Of a DNA stretch of 16,467 nucleotides, positions 1-6,869 are shown piece after piece. Location: contig JAHFLM010000008.1 in assembly GCA_023244865.1 (NCBI GenBank), forward strand, positions 1-16,467, given 5' to 3'. Under the pieces are notes generated by a model, which did no database searches, was not told where the DNA came from, and worked only from the letters and a program-made list of their open reading frames with translations. Numbering within the stretch: position 1 is the stretch's first letter; the number at the start of each line of letters is the position of its first letter. A program made the position numbers and the translations under genes. The DNA comes from Candidatus Harrisonbacteria bacterium (lineage in GTDB: Bacteria; Patescibacteriota; Minisyncoccia; UBA6257; UBA11618).

Positions 1-52
1 TTGCCATGCTGGTGCGTGGTAAATAATTGAAACTCAAACTTGGGGGTGAATC

Positions 53-265
53 ATGACAGTGATTATTTATGGACAAAACAGTCCTTTGAATGGGATTGTT
101 AGTAAGCCCTTTGAGAGCGTTTCCGATGCTGAAGCGAGCTTACGTGAAACTTTCTACGAAAAATCGTCTGAGCCTCGCGGAGGTCTTTGGCTACACAAAG
201 CCCCGCACCAGGTTGATCCAGAAAAGGTTCATGCCAGAATCTATACGCTTTCAGTCGTTGAGTAG
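53..265 (+). CDS. Small protein of unknown function (70 aa)
   Basis: I do not recognise this protein. It is short, soluble-looking and mixed in charge, with no signal peptide, membrane segment or cysteine. It contains a segment GGLWLHKAPH in the second half. The ATG is preceded by GGGGGTG at 42-48, a Shine-Dalgarno-like run four bases from the start, which supports this start. A strong intrinsic terminator begins 25 bases after the stop, so this is the last gene of its transcript. Bases 1-52 hold no full gene; frame 1 is open to a TGA at 28-30 and could be the tail of an upstream gene. Codon use is more balanced than in the G-rich ileS that follows. A competing ORF in another frame (90-374) runs through the terminator and is unlikely. 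It is probably real because of the RBS and the terminator, but its function is unknown. Confidence 0.55.
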   Translation: MTVIIYGQNSPLNGIVSKPFESVSDAEASLRETFYEKSSEPRGGLWLHKAPHQVDPEKVHARIYTLSVVE

Positions 266-289
266 TGACGAAGAAAGAAAGTTAAACCC

Positions 290-320
290 AACCCCCGGAG
301 TAATCCGGGGGTTTTTGTTT
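290..320 (+). terminator. Strong rho-independent terminator
   Basis: The arms CCCCCGGA (292-299) and TCCGGGGG (304-311) pair perfectly around a GTAA loop, which is a GNRA-type tetraloop. Two flanking A-T pairs extend the stem to 10 bp (290-313). The downstream side is TTTTTGTTTG. It ends the transcript carrying the 70-residue ORF and insulates it from ileS. Confidence 0.93.
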
Positions 321-341
321 GCTTGTATTTTTTGGTTATCA

Positions 342-370
342 TTGAATAAAAGCCATTTTTGTTTTATTTT
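342..370 (+). promoter_or_regulatory. Candidate sigma70-type promoter for ileS
   Basis: TTGAAT (342-347) and TATTTT (365-370) are separated by 17 bp, directly after the terminator and before ileS. The expected transcription start, about 7 bases past the -10 box, falls at or next to the ATG at 378, so the mRNA would be leaderless or nearly so. The match to consensus is only moderate; position and spacing are the main support. Confidence 0.4.
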
Positions 371-377
371 ATAGACA

Positions 378-3300
378 ATGAATGGTGATTTGCCACTTTT
401 TAATTTGCCGGAGATTGAACGTGAAATTTTGAAGTTTTGGAAGGAGAAAAAAGTTTTTAAGGAGGGGATGAAGCGGTCGGAAAAGAAGGCGAAAAAGAAT
501 TTTGTGTTATTTGAGGGGCCACCGACGGCGAATGGGCATCCGGGGTTGCACCATGTTTTGGCGCGGGTTTATAAGGATGTGATTTTGCGTTATCTCACTA
601 TGAAAGGCGAGTATGTGTTGCGTCGAGCGGGTTGGGACACGCAGGGGTTACCGGTTGAGATTCAGGTGGAGAAAGAATTGGGTTTGAAGGATAAAAATGA
701 CATTGAGACCTATGGTGTGGCTGCTTTTAATCAGAAGGCGAAGGATTCAGTGTGGCAGTTTAAAGGGGAGTGGGAGAATTTAACCGAGCGCATTGGTTAT
801 TGGTTGGATTTTGAAAATGACTACGTAACTTATCGGAACGATTATTTGGAAAGTATTTGGTGGATTTTGGGGCAGGCACATGGGAAGAAATTAATTAAAA
901 AATCTTATAGAATTGCGCCATGGTGCACGAGGTGTGGGACGACTTTGTCATCTCATGAAATGGGGCAGCCGGGGGTTTATAAATTGAAGAGGGATCCGAG
1001 TTTGTATGTGAAGTTTAAATTAGTAGATAAAGAAAGCGAATTTCTTTTAGTTTGGACGACGACGCCTTGGACTTTGCCGGCGAATATGGCGGTGGCGGTG
1101 AATCCGAAGTTGCAATATAAAAAATACAAGGTAGAAGTGGATGGGAAGGTAGAATATTTATGGAGTGCGAGAGAGTTGCCTAATAATGTTGCTGGAGAGG
1201 TGGTCGAGGAAAAAATAGGGAAGGAGCTCGTTGATTTAAAATACGAACCTTTGTATTGGAATAATAGTGAATGTAAGGTTTATGCTGCTGATTTTGTGTC
1301 AGACCAGGACGGTACTGGGTTGGTGCATGTGGCGCCGGCTTTTGGTGAGGACGATTTCGAATTACTTAAGGATGATACTCATGGTTCTCTTAGGGTTTTT
1401 CAGACTGTGGATGATAAGGGAATTTTAGTGGCGGAAGTGCCGGGGAAGGGGAAGTATGTGAAGCAGGCGGATAAAGAGATTTTGGAGGATTTGAAAAATC
1501 GAGGGTTGGTGTTTTATCAAACGGAAATTGAGCATGAATATCCCCATTGTTGGCGGTGCGGGTCTTTGATTCTTTATATGGCGCGCACTTCTTGGTTTAT
1601 TTTGATGAGTAAGTTACGCAAAGAATTGGTGGCTGAAAACAAAAAGATTAATTGGGTGCCGGAGTATGTAAAAGAAGGGCGGTTTGGGAATTGGATTGCG
1701 GAGGCGAAGGATTGGGCGATTTCGAGGAATCGTTATTGGGGGACACCGCTCCCAATTTGGGAGTGTGAGAATTTGAAGTGTAAGGATTTTACGGTGGTCG
1801 AGAGTTTAGAGGATTTGAATAAGAGGGCTTTTAATAAAAATAAGTTTTGGGTGATGAGGCATGGAGAGGCGGATCATATTTTGAATCATTGTTTGGCGGG
1901 AGATTTGGGGAATGATTGGTCTAATTTAACTTCGAAGGGTGAAAGCCAAGTGGAGGCGAAGATTGAGAAGTTGAAAAAACTTGGGATTACTAAAATTTAT
2001 AGCTCGCCTTTTAAGAGAACGATGCAGACGGCTGGAATTGTGGCGGCTGCTTTGGGATTGGAGATTTTAGTGGACGATCGATTGAAGGAAACTGCTTCAG
2101 GAGTGTTTGATGGTGGGGATTATAAAAAGAGGCGGGATTTTTTAGTGAGTTTGGGGGGTGACATGATGGCGGCGAAGCCTGAAAAAGGGGAGAGTTTTTA
2201 CGATGTGAGAGGGAGAGTGATTAGAGGTTTTGAAGAGATCAACGCTGAAAATCAAAACGAGAAGATTTTGGTAGTGTCTCACGGGGACCCAATTTGGATG
2301 GTTTCTTCGGGGATTAAGGCGATTAGCAATGAGGAGATTTTGTTAAATAAGCATTTACCTCAGGGTAAAAATTTGGAGGTGGGGGAGTTTAAGGAGTTGG
2401 AATTCAATAATTGGCCGTTTAATGACAGGGGAGAGCTCGATTTGCATAAGCCTTTTGTGGATAACTTGTGTATAAAGTGTGGAAAGTGTGGGGATAAGAT
2501 GTGGAGAATTCCGGAGGTGTGTGATGTTTGGCTTGATTCGGGGGCGATGCCTTATGCGGCTTGGCATTATCCGTTTGAGAATAAAGCTGTGGTGGATGGG
2601 GGGAAGAATGATACCCTCCTTCGCCAAAAAGGCTTCGGCGTGCCGAGGCAATTTCCGGCGGATTATATTTGTGAGGCGATGGATCAGACGCGTGGGTGGT
2701 ATTACACCTTGCTGGCTTTGGGCGTGATTTTGGGGAAGGGGAGGCCGTTTAAAAATGTGGTGACCCTTGGGCATATTTTGGATAAGAACGGTTTGAAGAT
2801 GAGTAAGTCGAAGGGGAATGTGGTGGAGCCATTTGGGGTGTGCGATAAGGAGGGGGCGGATGCTTTACGTTGGTATTTGTTTACTTTGAATCAGCCTGGA
2901 GATACGAAGCGGTTTGATGAAAGTGATTTAGTGAAAAGTAACCGCAGATTTTTGGCGTTGATTTATAACTCCTTTAGTTTTTTGAAAACTTATGGAGATT
3001 TGAAGGTGGATTTTAAGTTGAAACCGAAACATGTGATGGATCGGTGGATTTTGGCACGACTAAATGAGGCGATGCTCGTGAGTCAAAATTATTTAGAGAG
3101 TTATAAGATTGTGGAAGCGGCGCTTGAACTAGAAAAGTTTGTGGATGATTTAAGTCGTTGGTATATTCGGTCTTCTCGGAAGAGGGCGGAGGCTTGGCCG
3201 GTGTTATGTTTGGTGTTATTTGAATTAAATAAAATGATCGCGCCTTTTACGCCTTTCTTTGCGGAGATGCTTTATCAGGTGTGGCGAGATAAGAATAAAA

Positions 3301-3851
3301 AATTGGAGTTGTCGGTGCATTGGGAAAAGGCGAGTGAGCCGAATAAGAAGTTAATTGATAAAAAGTTATTAAAGGAGATGGAGGAGGTGAGGCGGTTAGT
3401 ATCACTTGCCTTGGCTTTACGGGCAGAGTCTGGGATTAAAGTGAAGCAACCTTTGTTGGAGTTAAAAATTAAGACTAAAGTGGTTTTAAGTAAGGAAATT
3501 TTAGCGGTTTTAGCGAGTGAGGTGAATGTGAAGAGAGTGGTACTCGATAAAAAAATAAAGGAAGAAGTAGCACTAGACTTAACTATTACTGAGGAATTGA
3601 GGCTCGAGGGGATGACGAGAGAGCTTTTACGAGCGGTGGCGGAATTGCGGGCCGAGGCGAATTTGAAACCGAAGGATAAAATTACTTTGGTTTTAGAGGC
3701 TTGGTCTGAATTTGAGAAATTGATTTTGAAAAATAAGGAGTTTGCTTCGGCGGTAAATGCTAAGGTTTTAATTCAGAAAGTAGAGAGGGTGAAGTTGGAA
3801 AGTAGGTTGGATTTCGGGGTAGATCAGCGAATAATTTTTGGGATTAGGTAA
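378..3851 (+). CDS. ileS: Isoleucyl-tRNA synthetase, type 2, with inserted histidine-phosphatase domain
   Basis: Cytoplasmic class I enzyme that charges tRNA-Ile with isoleucine and edits misactivated valine. Seen in order: the N-terminal Rossmann half with GPPTANG and a HIGH-equivalent G56-L57-H58-H59; the CP1 editing domain with WTTTPWTLPAN from residue 226 and APAFGEDD; the signature RNRYWGTPLPIWE; an intact KMSKS at 807-811; an all-helical anticodon-binding domain (about 890 onward, including SRWYIRSSRKR); and a C-terminal alpha/beta extension ending DQRIIFGIR. Cys pairs (CTRCG, CWRCG, CIKCGKCG) look like zinc sites. At 1157 residues it is longer than the usual ~1030-1050 for type 2, because a ~195-residue histidine-phosphatase domain sits between about residues 490 and 684, at the end of the catalytic core insert. 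The GxHH order replaces HxGH; in type-2 enzymes this swap has been linked to very high mupirocin resistance. No Shine-Dalgarno is seen before the ATG. The identification is secure; the role of the insert is unknown. Confidence 0.97.
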   Translation: MNGDLPLFNLPEIEREILKFWKEKKVFKEGMKRSEKKAKKNFVLFEGPPTANGHPGLHHVLARVYKDVILRYLTMKGEYVLRRAGWDTQGLPVEIQVEKELGLKDKNDIETYGVAAFNQKAKDSVWQFKGEWENLTERIGYWLDFENDYVTYRNDYLESIWWILGQAHGKKLIKKSYRIAPWCTRCGTTLSSHEMGQPGVYKLKRDPSLYVKFKLVDKESEFLLVWTTTPWTLPANMAVAVNPKLQYKKYKVEVDGKVEYLWSARELPNNVAGEVVEEKIGKELVDLKYEPLYWNNSECKVYAADFVSDQDGTGLVHVAPAFGEDDFELLKDDTHGSLRVFQTVDDKGILVAEVPGKGKYVKQADKEILEDLKNRGLVFYQTEIEHEYPHCWRCGSLILYMARTSWFILMSKLRKELVAENKKINWVPEYVKEGRFGNWIAEAKDWAISRNRYWGTPLPIWECENLKCKDFTVVESLEDLNKRAFNKNKFWVMRHGEADHILNHCLAGDLGNDWSNLTSKGESQVEAKIEKLKKLGITKIYSSPFKRTMQTAGIVAAALGLEILVDDRLKETASGVFDGGDYKKRRDFLVSLGGDMMAAKPEKGESFYDVRGRVIRGFEEINAENQNEKILVVSHGDPIWMVSSGIKAISNEEILLNKHLPQGKNLEVGEFKELEFNNWPFNDRGELDLHKPFVDNLCIKCGKCGDKMWRIPEVCDVWLDSGAMPYAAWHYPFENKAVVDGGKNDTLLRQKGFGVPRQFPADYICEAMDQTRGWYYTLLALGVILGKGRPFKNVVTLGHILDKNGLKMSKSKGNVVEPFGVCDKEGADALRWYLFTLNQPGDTKRFDESDLVKSNRRFLALIYNSFSFLKTYGDLKVDFKLKPKHVMDRWILARLNEAMLVSQNYLESYKIVEAALELEKFVDDLSRWYIRSSRKRAEAWPVLCLVLFELNKMIAPFTPFFAEMLYQVWRDKNKKLELSVHWEKASEPNKKLIDKKLLKEMEEVRRLVSLALALRAESGIKVKQPLLELKIKTKVVLSKEILAVLASEVNVKRVVLDKKIKEEVALDLTITEELRLEGMTRELLRAVAELRAEANLKPKDKITLVLEAWSEFEKLILKNKEFASAVNAKVLIQKVERVKLESRLDFGVDQRIIFGIR
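1845..2429 (+). other. Histidine phosphatase (phosphoglycerate-mutase-like) domain inside ileS
   Basis: In-frame domain of about 195 residues. It begins with the phosphohistidine motif MRHGEAD (R494-H495-G496) and continues with SSPFKRTMQTA (R547), an acid in LKETASG (E571) and the second catalytic histidine in VSHGDP (H635). These are the residues that define an active histidine phosphatase, including the phospho-acceptor H495. The flanking IleRS sequence resumes normally at GELDLHKPF (from residue 685) and leads into a Cys-rich zinc segment and the WLDSGAMPYAAWHYPFE block, so this is an insertion rather than an assembly chimera. The substrate cannot be read from sequence. Confidence 0.93.
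2614..2648 (+). repeat. Possible in-frame palindromic insertion within ileS
   Basis: An abruptly C-rich stretch in an otherwise C-poor coding strand. It is bounded by CCTC (2615-2618) and its complement GAGG (2645-2648), with nested pairs CGCC (2622-2625)/GGCG (2637-2640) and GCC/GGC around AAAAA. It encodes TLLRQKGFGVPR, between the HYPFENK block and FPADYICEAMDQTRGW, where most IleRS proteins have only a short linker. It resembles a small mobile palindromic element tolerated in a surface loop. No second copy is visible in this window. Confidence 0.35.
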
Positions 3852-3867
3852 TTTTTCTTGGTATAAT
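3838..3867 (+). promoter_or_regulatory. Promoter for the 963-residue surface protein gene
   Basis: A perfect TATAAT (3862-3867) lies 18 bp after TTGGGA (3838-3843), which is inside the last codons of ileS. The predicted start near 3874 leaves a leader of about 19 bases with no Shine-Dalgarno before the ATG at 3893. It separates the surface-protein locus from ileS. Confidence 0.6.
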
Positions 3868-3892
3868 TGGGTTATAAAATAAAAAAGTATTT

Positions 3893-6784
3893 ATGAGATT
3901 ATTTAACAAAAGAGGAGAACTCTTGTTTTTAAGTATTTTTTTATTTGTGCTTTTAGGTTGTGGATCGTTTATTTTGTTTAGTGATAATTTGAGTTTTGGT
4001 AAGGCTGGCTTGGTTATGGAAGTTGAGAAGTATGATCCTGAATTGTTTGATTTACCTAGTGGAGCTATTGAAGTAGTAGAAAAAAGAACAGAAAAAACAG
4101 CGACTTTTGAGGTTGCTCCGGGTAAGTTTGCGGCGGTATCGATTGGGAGTCCGGTATTAAGTAATTCTATCAATAAGAAGGTTTGCGAGAGTGAGGTTTT
4201 TTTATTTTGTTTTGCGGAAGCATTCTGGGAGGAGGTTTTTTATTCGGTTTTAGCTGATTCGAGCGGGCCTAATAGTCCTAGTAATGCTTATGATGATTAT
4301 ATGGGGATGAATACTCCTTGGACTAATGCTTCCAATGTAACCGCAAATGATAATAGTAGGGCTACGGTTGATTTGGAGGTTGATGGCGTGAGTAATCTTT
4401 TGTTTGCAACTGATTTTGGCTTTTCAATTACTGAAGGATCGACTATTGATGGGATTGAGGTTCAGGTAGAGCAATCTTCGGTTTCGGGCGATATTAACGG
4501 TGATACAGCATATATGGTTAAAGGTGGCATGATTGATTACGGCTCTGATCATGGGAGTCTTGCCGGTTGGAATATAAGTGAAGATTATGTTGACTATGGT
4601 GGTGATGATGATACTTGGAATAGTACGACTTTGAGTGAGGTTAACGATGGTTATAACTTTGGTTTTGCGATTAACGCTGGTTGTAATCCTGGACTTACAT
4701 GTAATGAGGCTGATACTGCACGAATAGATCATATTCGCATGAAGGTTTATTACACCGCTGGAGACACGACGGCGCCAACGGTGACAAATGTGACTTCTAG
4801 CACTTCTAACGGCACTAAAAAAATAGGCGATACTATTTCAATTCAAATTACTTTTTCTGAGGTGGTTTATGTTTCTGGTACGCCACAATTAATTTTAGAA
4901 AATAATAATGGCGGTGGTTATGCAAATTATGTTTCTGGTACTACTACCAACACTCTTACTTTTACTTATACGGTGGTTGAGGGGGATTCGAGCGGGGATT
5001 TAGATTATCAAAGTACGAGTTCTTTAGATACGATGTCGTCTACCATTGCTGACGCGGCTTCGAATAGCGCTGATAATACATTGCCCTCACCTGGAGCGGC
5101 AGGATCTTTGGGGGCGAATAAGGCTTTGGTGATTGATGGTATTTCCCCGACTATTACAACGATTACTTCTTCAACTTGTTCGGGTACCTGTTATAAGAAG
5201 GCGGGTGATACGGTTTCAATTCAGGTAGTTTTTAGTGAGTCAGTAACTGTAACTGGGACGCCGAGATTAACCTTAGAAACTGGTGGGACAGATGCTTTAG
5301 TTAATTATGCATCTGGCTCTGGATCGTCAACTCTGACTTTTACTTATACCGTGGGGTCTGGGGAAACCTCCCTTGATTTAAATGTAAATTCTTTAGGTTT
5401 AAATGGGGGTACGATTCGAGATGCGGCAACTAATAATGCTTCTTTAGCTATGCCAGACATGAATAATTTAGCTGATACTGAGGATATTGTAATTGATACT
5501 GCGGCTGGGACTGTGACTAATGTTACCGATTCGTTTGATGGGGATGGTACATATAAAACTAGCGACACTCTTAGTATTGATGTGGTTTTTTCTGAGGATG
5601 TAAACGTGACTGGGACGCCTAGAATAACCTTAGAAACTGGAGCATCGGACGCGGTGGTGAATTATTCTTATGGTTCTGGTAGTAATACTCTAACTTTTTC
5701 ATATACCGTGTCTTCTGGCCATAACTCCGCTGACTTAGACTATGTAAATACCACCTCTTTAGCCTTAAATAGCGGGACTATTAAGGATTTGGCTGGTAAT
5801 AATATGACTTTAACTTTAGCAACACCGGGAGCGGCTGGATCATTAGGGGCGAACAAAGCCTTGGTCATAGACACTACGGCGCCAACAATAACCAATGTAA
5901 CTTCCAGTACTTCAAATGGAAACAGAACTACGGGGCAGACCGTTTCGATTCAGGTGGTGTTTTCTGAGGCGGTAGCAGTGGAAGACGTTCCTAAATTACA
6001 GTTGGAAACTGGGACAACCGATCAGATTATTAATTATGTTTCTGGAAGCGGGACAAATACCTTAACTTTTACTTATACGGTGCAATCTGGAGATAGTTCA
6101 ACTGACTTGGACTATAAGGCGACCGATTCTTTAACCTTACCTTATAACGAAGAAACTTTTATGTACCCGACTATTAAGGATAATGTGACTTATTATACTG
6201 ATAGTAGTTTTCATTACGATGCTGTTTTGACATTAGCTAGTCCGGGAGCCGCGGGTTCTTTGGGAGCAAATAAAGCAATTACCATTAACCAAGCTTCACA
6301 ATCTTTAACTTTTAGTATTTCTGATAATACGATTGGGTTTGGTACCTTGTCTATTTCTGCGGCCAGATTTGCGACAGGTGATGCCGTCGGCTCTGCTTCT
6401 GAGGTGGAGGCGCATACTTTGTCTGCTGCAGCTAATGCTACTTCTTATGTGATTACTTTAAAGGGAGCTACATTAACTCATGGTAGTAACGGTTCTTATA
6501 CTATTACTGCTATTGGTGGGACTAACACAGCTTCTTCAACTGGGACTGAGCAGTTTGGCCTTAGATTGGCGGTTAATAGTGGTAATGGGACTGCTACTTC
6601 CCCTTATGCGGCTTCCGGATTTGCTTATGCTGGCAATGCCAGCACGGCAAGCCAAGTGGTTTCGGGGACTGGCGATAGTTCAACGACGGTTTATTCGGTG
6701 AGATATATTTCGAATATAAGTAATACGACGGAAGCAGGGAGCTATAGTACGGTGTTAAATTATGTGGCGACGGCGACTTTTTAG
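3893..6784 (+). CDS. Secreted Ig-like repeat surface protein with C-terminal WxL-like domain (963 aa)
   Basis: Likely an exported, wall-associated adhesin or surface-layer component. An N-terminal hydrophobic helix (residues 9-30) acts as signal or anchor; L20-L21-G22-C23 resembles a lipobox but hydrophobic residues follow it, so lipidation is doubtful. Residues ~55-90 contain EKRTEKTATFEVAPGKF, a motif that often opens large bacterial surface proteins. Residues 122-293 form a beta-rich domain (IDGIEVQVEQ, IDHIRMKVYYT) commonly found in secreted multidomain proteins. Four Ig-like repeats start at residues 294, 418, 538 and 663, with hallmarks TNVTSST, GD.(V/I)SIQ, FSE.V, GTP.L.LETG, TLTF.YTV, DLDY, GAAGSLGANKA. 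They resemble SWM/Big-type repeats of surface proteins. Residues 803-963 are a separate domain shared with the C-terminus of the next gene. There is no LPXTG motif or C-terminal membrane helix. It has its own promoter. The surface role is inferred from architecture. Confidence 0.85.
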   Translation: MRLFNKRGELLFLSIFLFVLLGCGSFILFSDNLSFGKAGLVMEVEKYDPELFDLPSGAIEVVEKRTEKTATFEVAPGKFAAVSIGSPVLSNSINKKVCESEVFLFCFAEAFWEEVFYSVLADSSGPNSPSNAYDDYMGMNTPWTNASNVTANDNSRATVDLEVDGVSNLLFATDFGFSITEGSTIDGIEVQVEQSSVSGDINGDTAYMVKGGMIDYGSDHGSLAGWNISEDYVDYGGDDDTWNSTTLSEVNDGYNFGFAINAGCNPGLTCNEADTARIDHIRMKVYYTAGDTTAPTVTNVTSSTSNGTKKIGDTISIQITFSEVVYVSGTPQLILENNNGGGYANYVSGTTTNTLTFTYTVVEGDSSGDLDYQSTSSLDTMSSTIADAASNSADNTLPSPGAAGSLGANKALVIDGISPTITTITSSTCSGTCYKKAGDTVSIQVVFSESVTVTGTPRLTLETGGTDALVNYASGSGSSTLTFTYTVGSGETSLDLNVNSLGLNGGTIRDAATNNASLAMPDMNNLADTEDIVIDTAAGTVTNVTDSFDGDGTYKTSDTLSIDVVFSEDVNVTGTPRITLETGASDAVVNYSYGSGSNTLTFSYTVSSGHNSADLDYVNTTSLALNSGTIKDLAGNNMTLTLATPGAAGSLGANKALVIDTTAPTITNVTSSTSNGNRTTGQTVSIQVVFSEAVAVEDVPKLQLETGTTDQIINYVSGSGTNTLTFTYTVQSGDSSTDLDYKATDSLTLPYNEETFMYPTIKDNVTYYTDSSFHYDAVLTLASPGAAGSLGANKAITINQASQSLTFSISDNTIGFGTLSISAARFATGDAVGSASEVEAHTLSAAANATSYVITLKGATLTHGSNGSYTITAIGGTNTASSTGTEQFGLRLAVNSGNGTATSPYAASGFAYAGNASTASQVVSGTGDSSTTVYSVRYISNISNTTEAGSYSTVLNYVATATF
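4772..6289 (+). repeat. Four Ig-like coding repeats in the 963-residue protein
   Basis: Units begin at 4772, 5144, 5504 and 5879, spaced 372, 360 and 375 bases, so each is about 120-125 residues. The units are divergent from each other. Unit 2 has the Cys pair STCSGTC and lacks the usual GAAGSLGANKA end. Unit 4 has an extra Tyr-rich stretch before its end. They correspond one-to-one with the first four units of the giant protein starting at 9600. Confidence 0.9.
6299..6781 (+). other. C-terminal WxL-like domain, copy 1
   Basis: About 160 residues starting SLTFSISDNTIGFGTLS and ending EAGSYSTVLNYVATATF. It aligns along its whole length with the C-terminus of the next protein (FSISDNTI.FGTLS, KGATLT, EQFGLR, PYAASGFAY, YSVRY). 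Its strand order and Gly-aromatic-rich end resemble the WxL domain of Gram-positive surface proteins, with Tyr in place of Trp at the end. This is a resemblance I see, not a confirmed family match. Confidence 0.55.
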
Positions 6785-6829
6785 AAAGTTAAAGTTTTTT
6801 ATAAACGGAAGGTGTGCATAACTTGTTTT

Positions 6830-6856
6830 TTGTAAAAAAAATAATTGTAGTATAAT
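6830..6856 (+). promoter_or_regulatory. Promoter for the 348-residue secreted protein gene
   Basis: A perfect TATAAT (6851-6856) lies 13 bases before the ATG at 6870. The best -35 candidate, TTGTAA (6830-6835), has a short 15-bp spacer and is weak. The predicted start near 6863 gives a leader of only about 7 bases and there is no Shine-Dalgarno. It probably drives the three-gene run 6870-9514. Confidence 0.5.
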
Positions 6857-6869
6857 TAAAATAATTCAT

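Noticed and set aside
90..374. Overlapping 94-codon + strand ORF
   Set aside because: It runs through the strong terminator at 290-320 and into the ileS promoter, lacks an RBS, and its tail translates terminator sequence. The ORF at 53-265 fits better.
2355..2774. Antisense and alternate-frame ORFs inside ileS
   Set aside because: Shadows of the strongly biased ileS codons; no start signals, and Pro/His/Ile-rich translations typical of antisense reading.
378..3851. ileS insert as a frameshifted or chimeric second gene
   Set aside because: The frame is continuous, flanking synthetase blocks are complete and codon use is uniform across both junctions, so it is a true domain insertion.
3950..3964. 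Firm lipoprotein call from LLGC in the 963-residue protein
   Set aside because: Leu at the -2 position and a hydrophobic run after Cys are atypical, so it was kept only as an ambiguity.
6760..6784. C-terminal Phe as an outer-membrane beta-barrel (BAM) signal, also at 7913
   Set aside because: The preceding residues lack the alternating barrel-strand pattern, and the inferred lineage has no classical outer membrane. The WxL-like reading explains both C-termini better.
6785..6869. Terminator between the two WxL-like genes
   Set aside because: No GC stem with a U-tract is present; only AT-rich sequence and a -10 box are seen.
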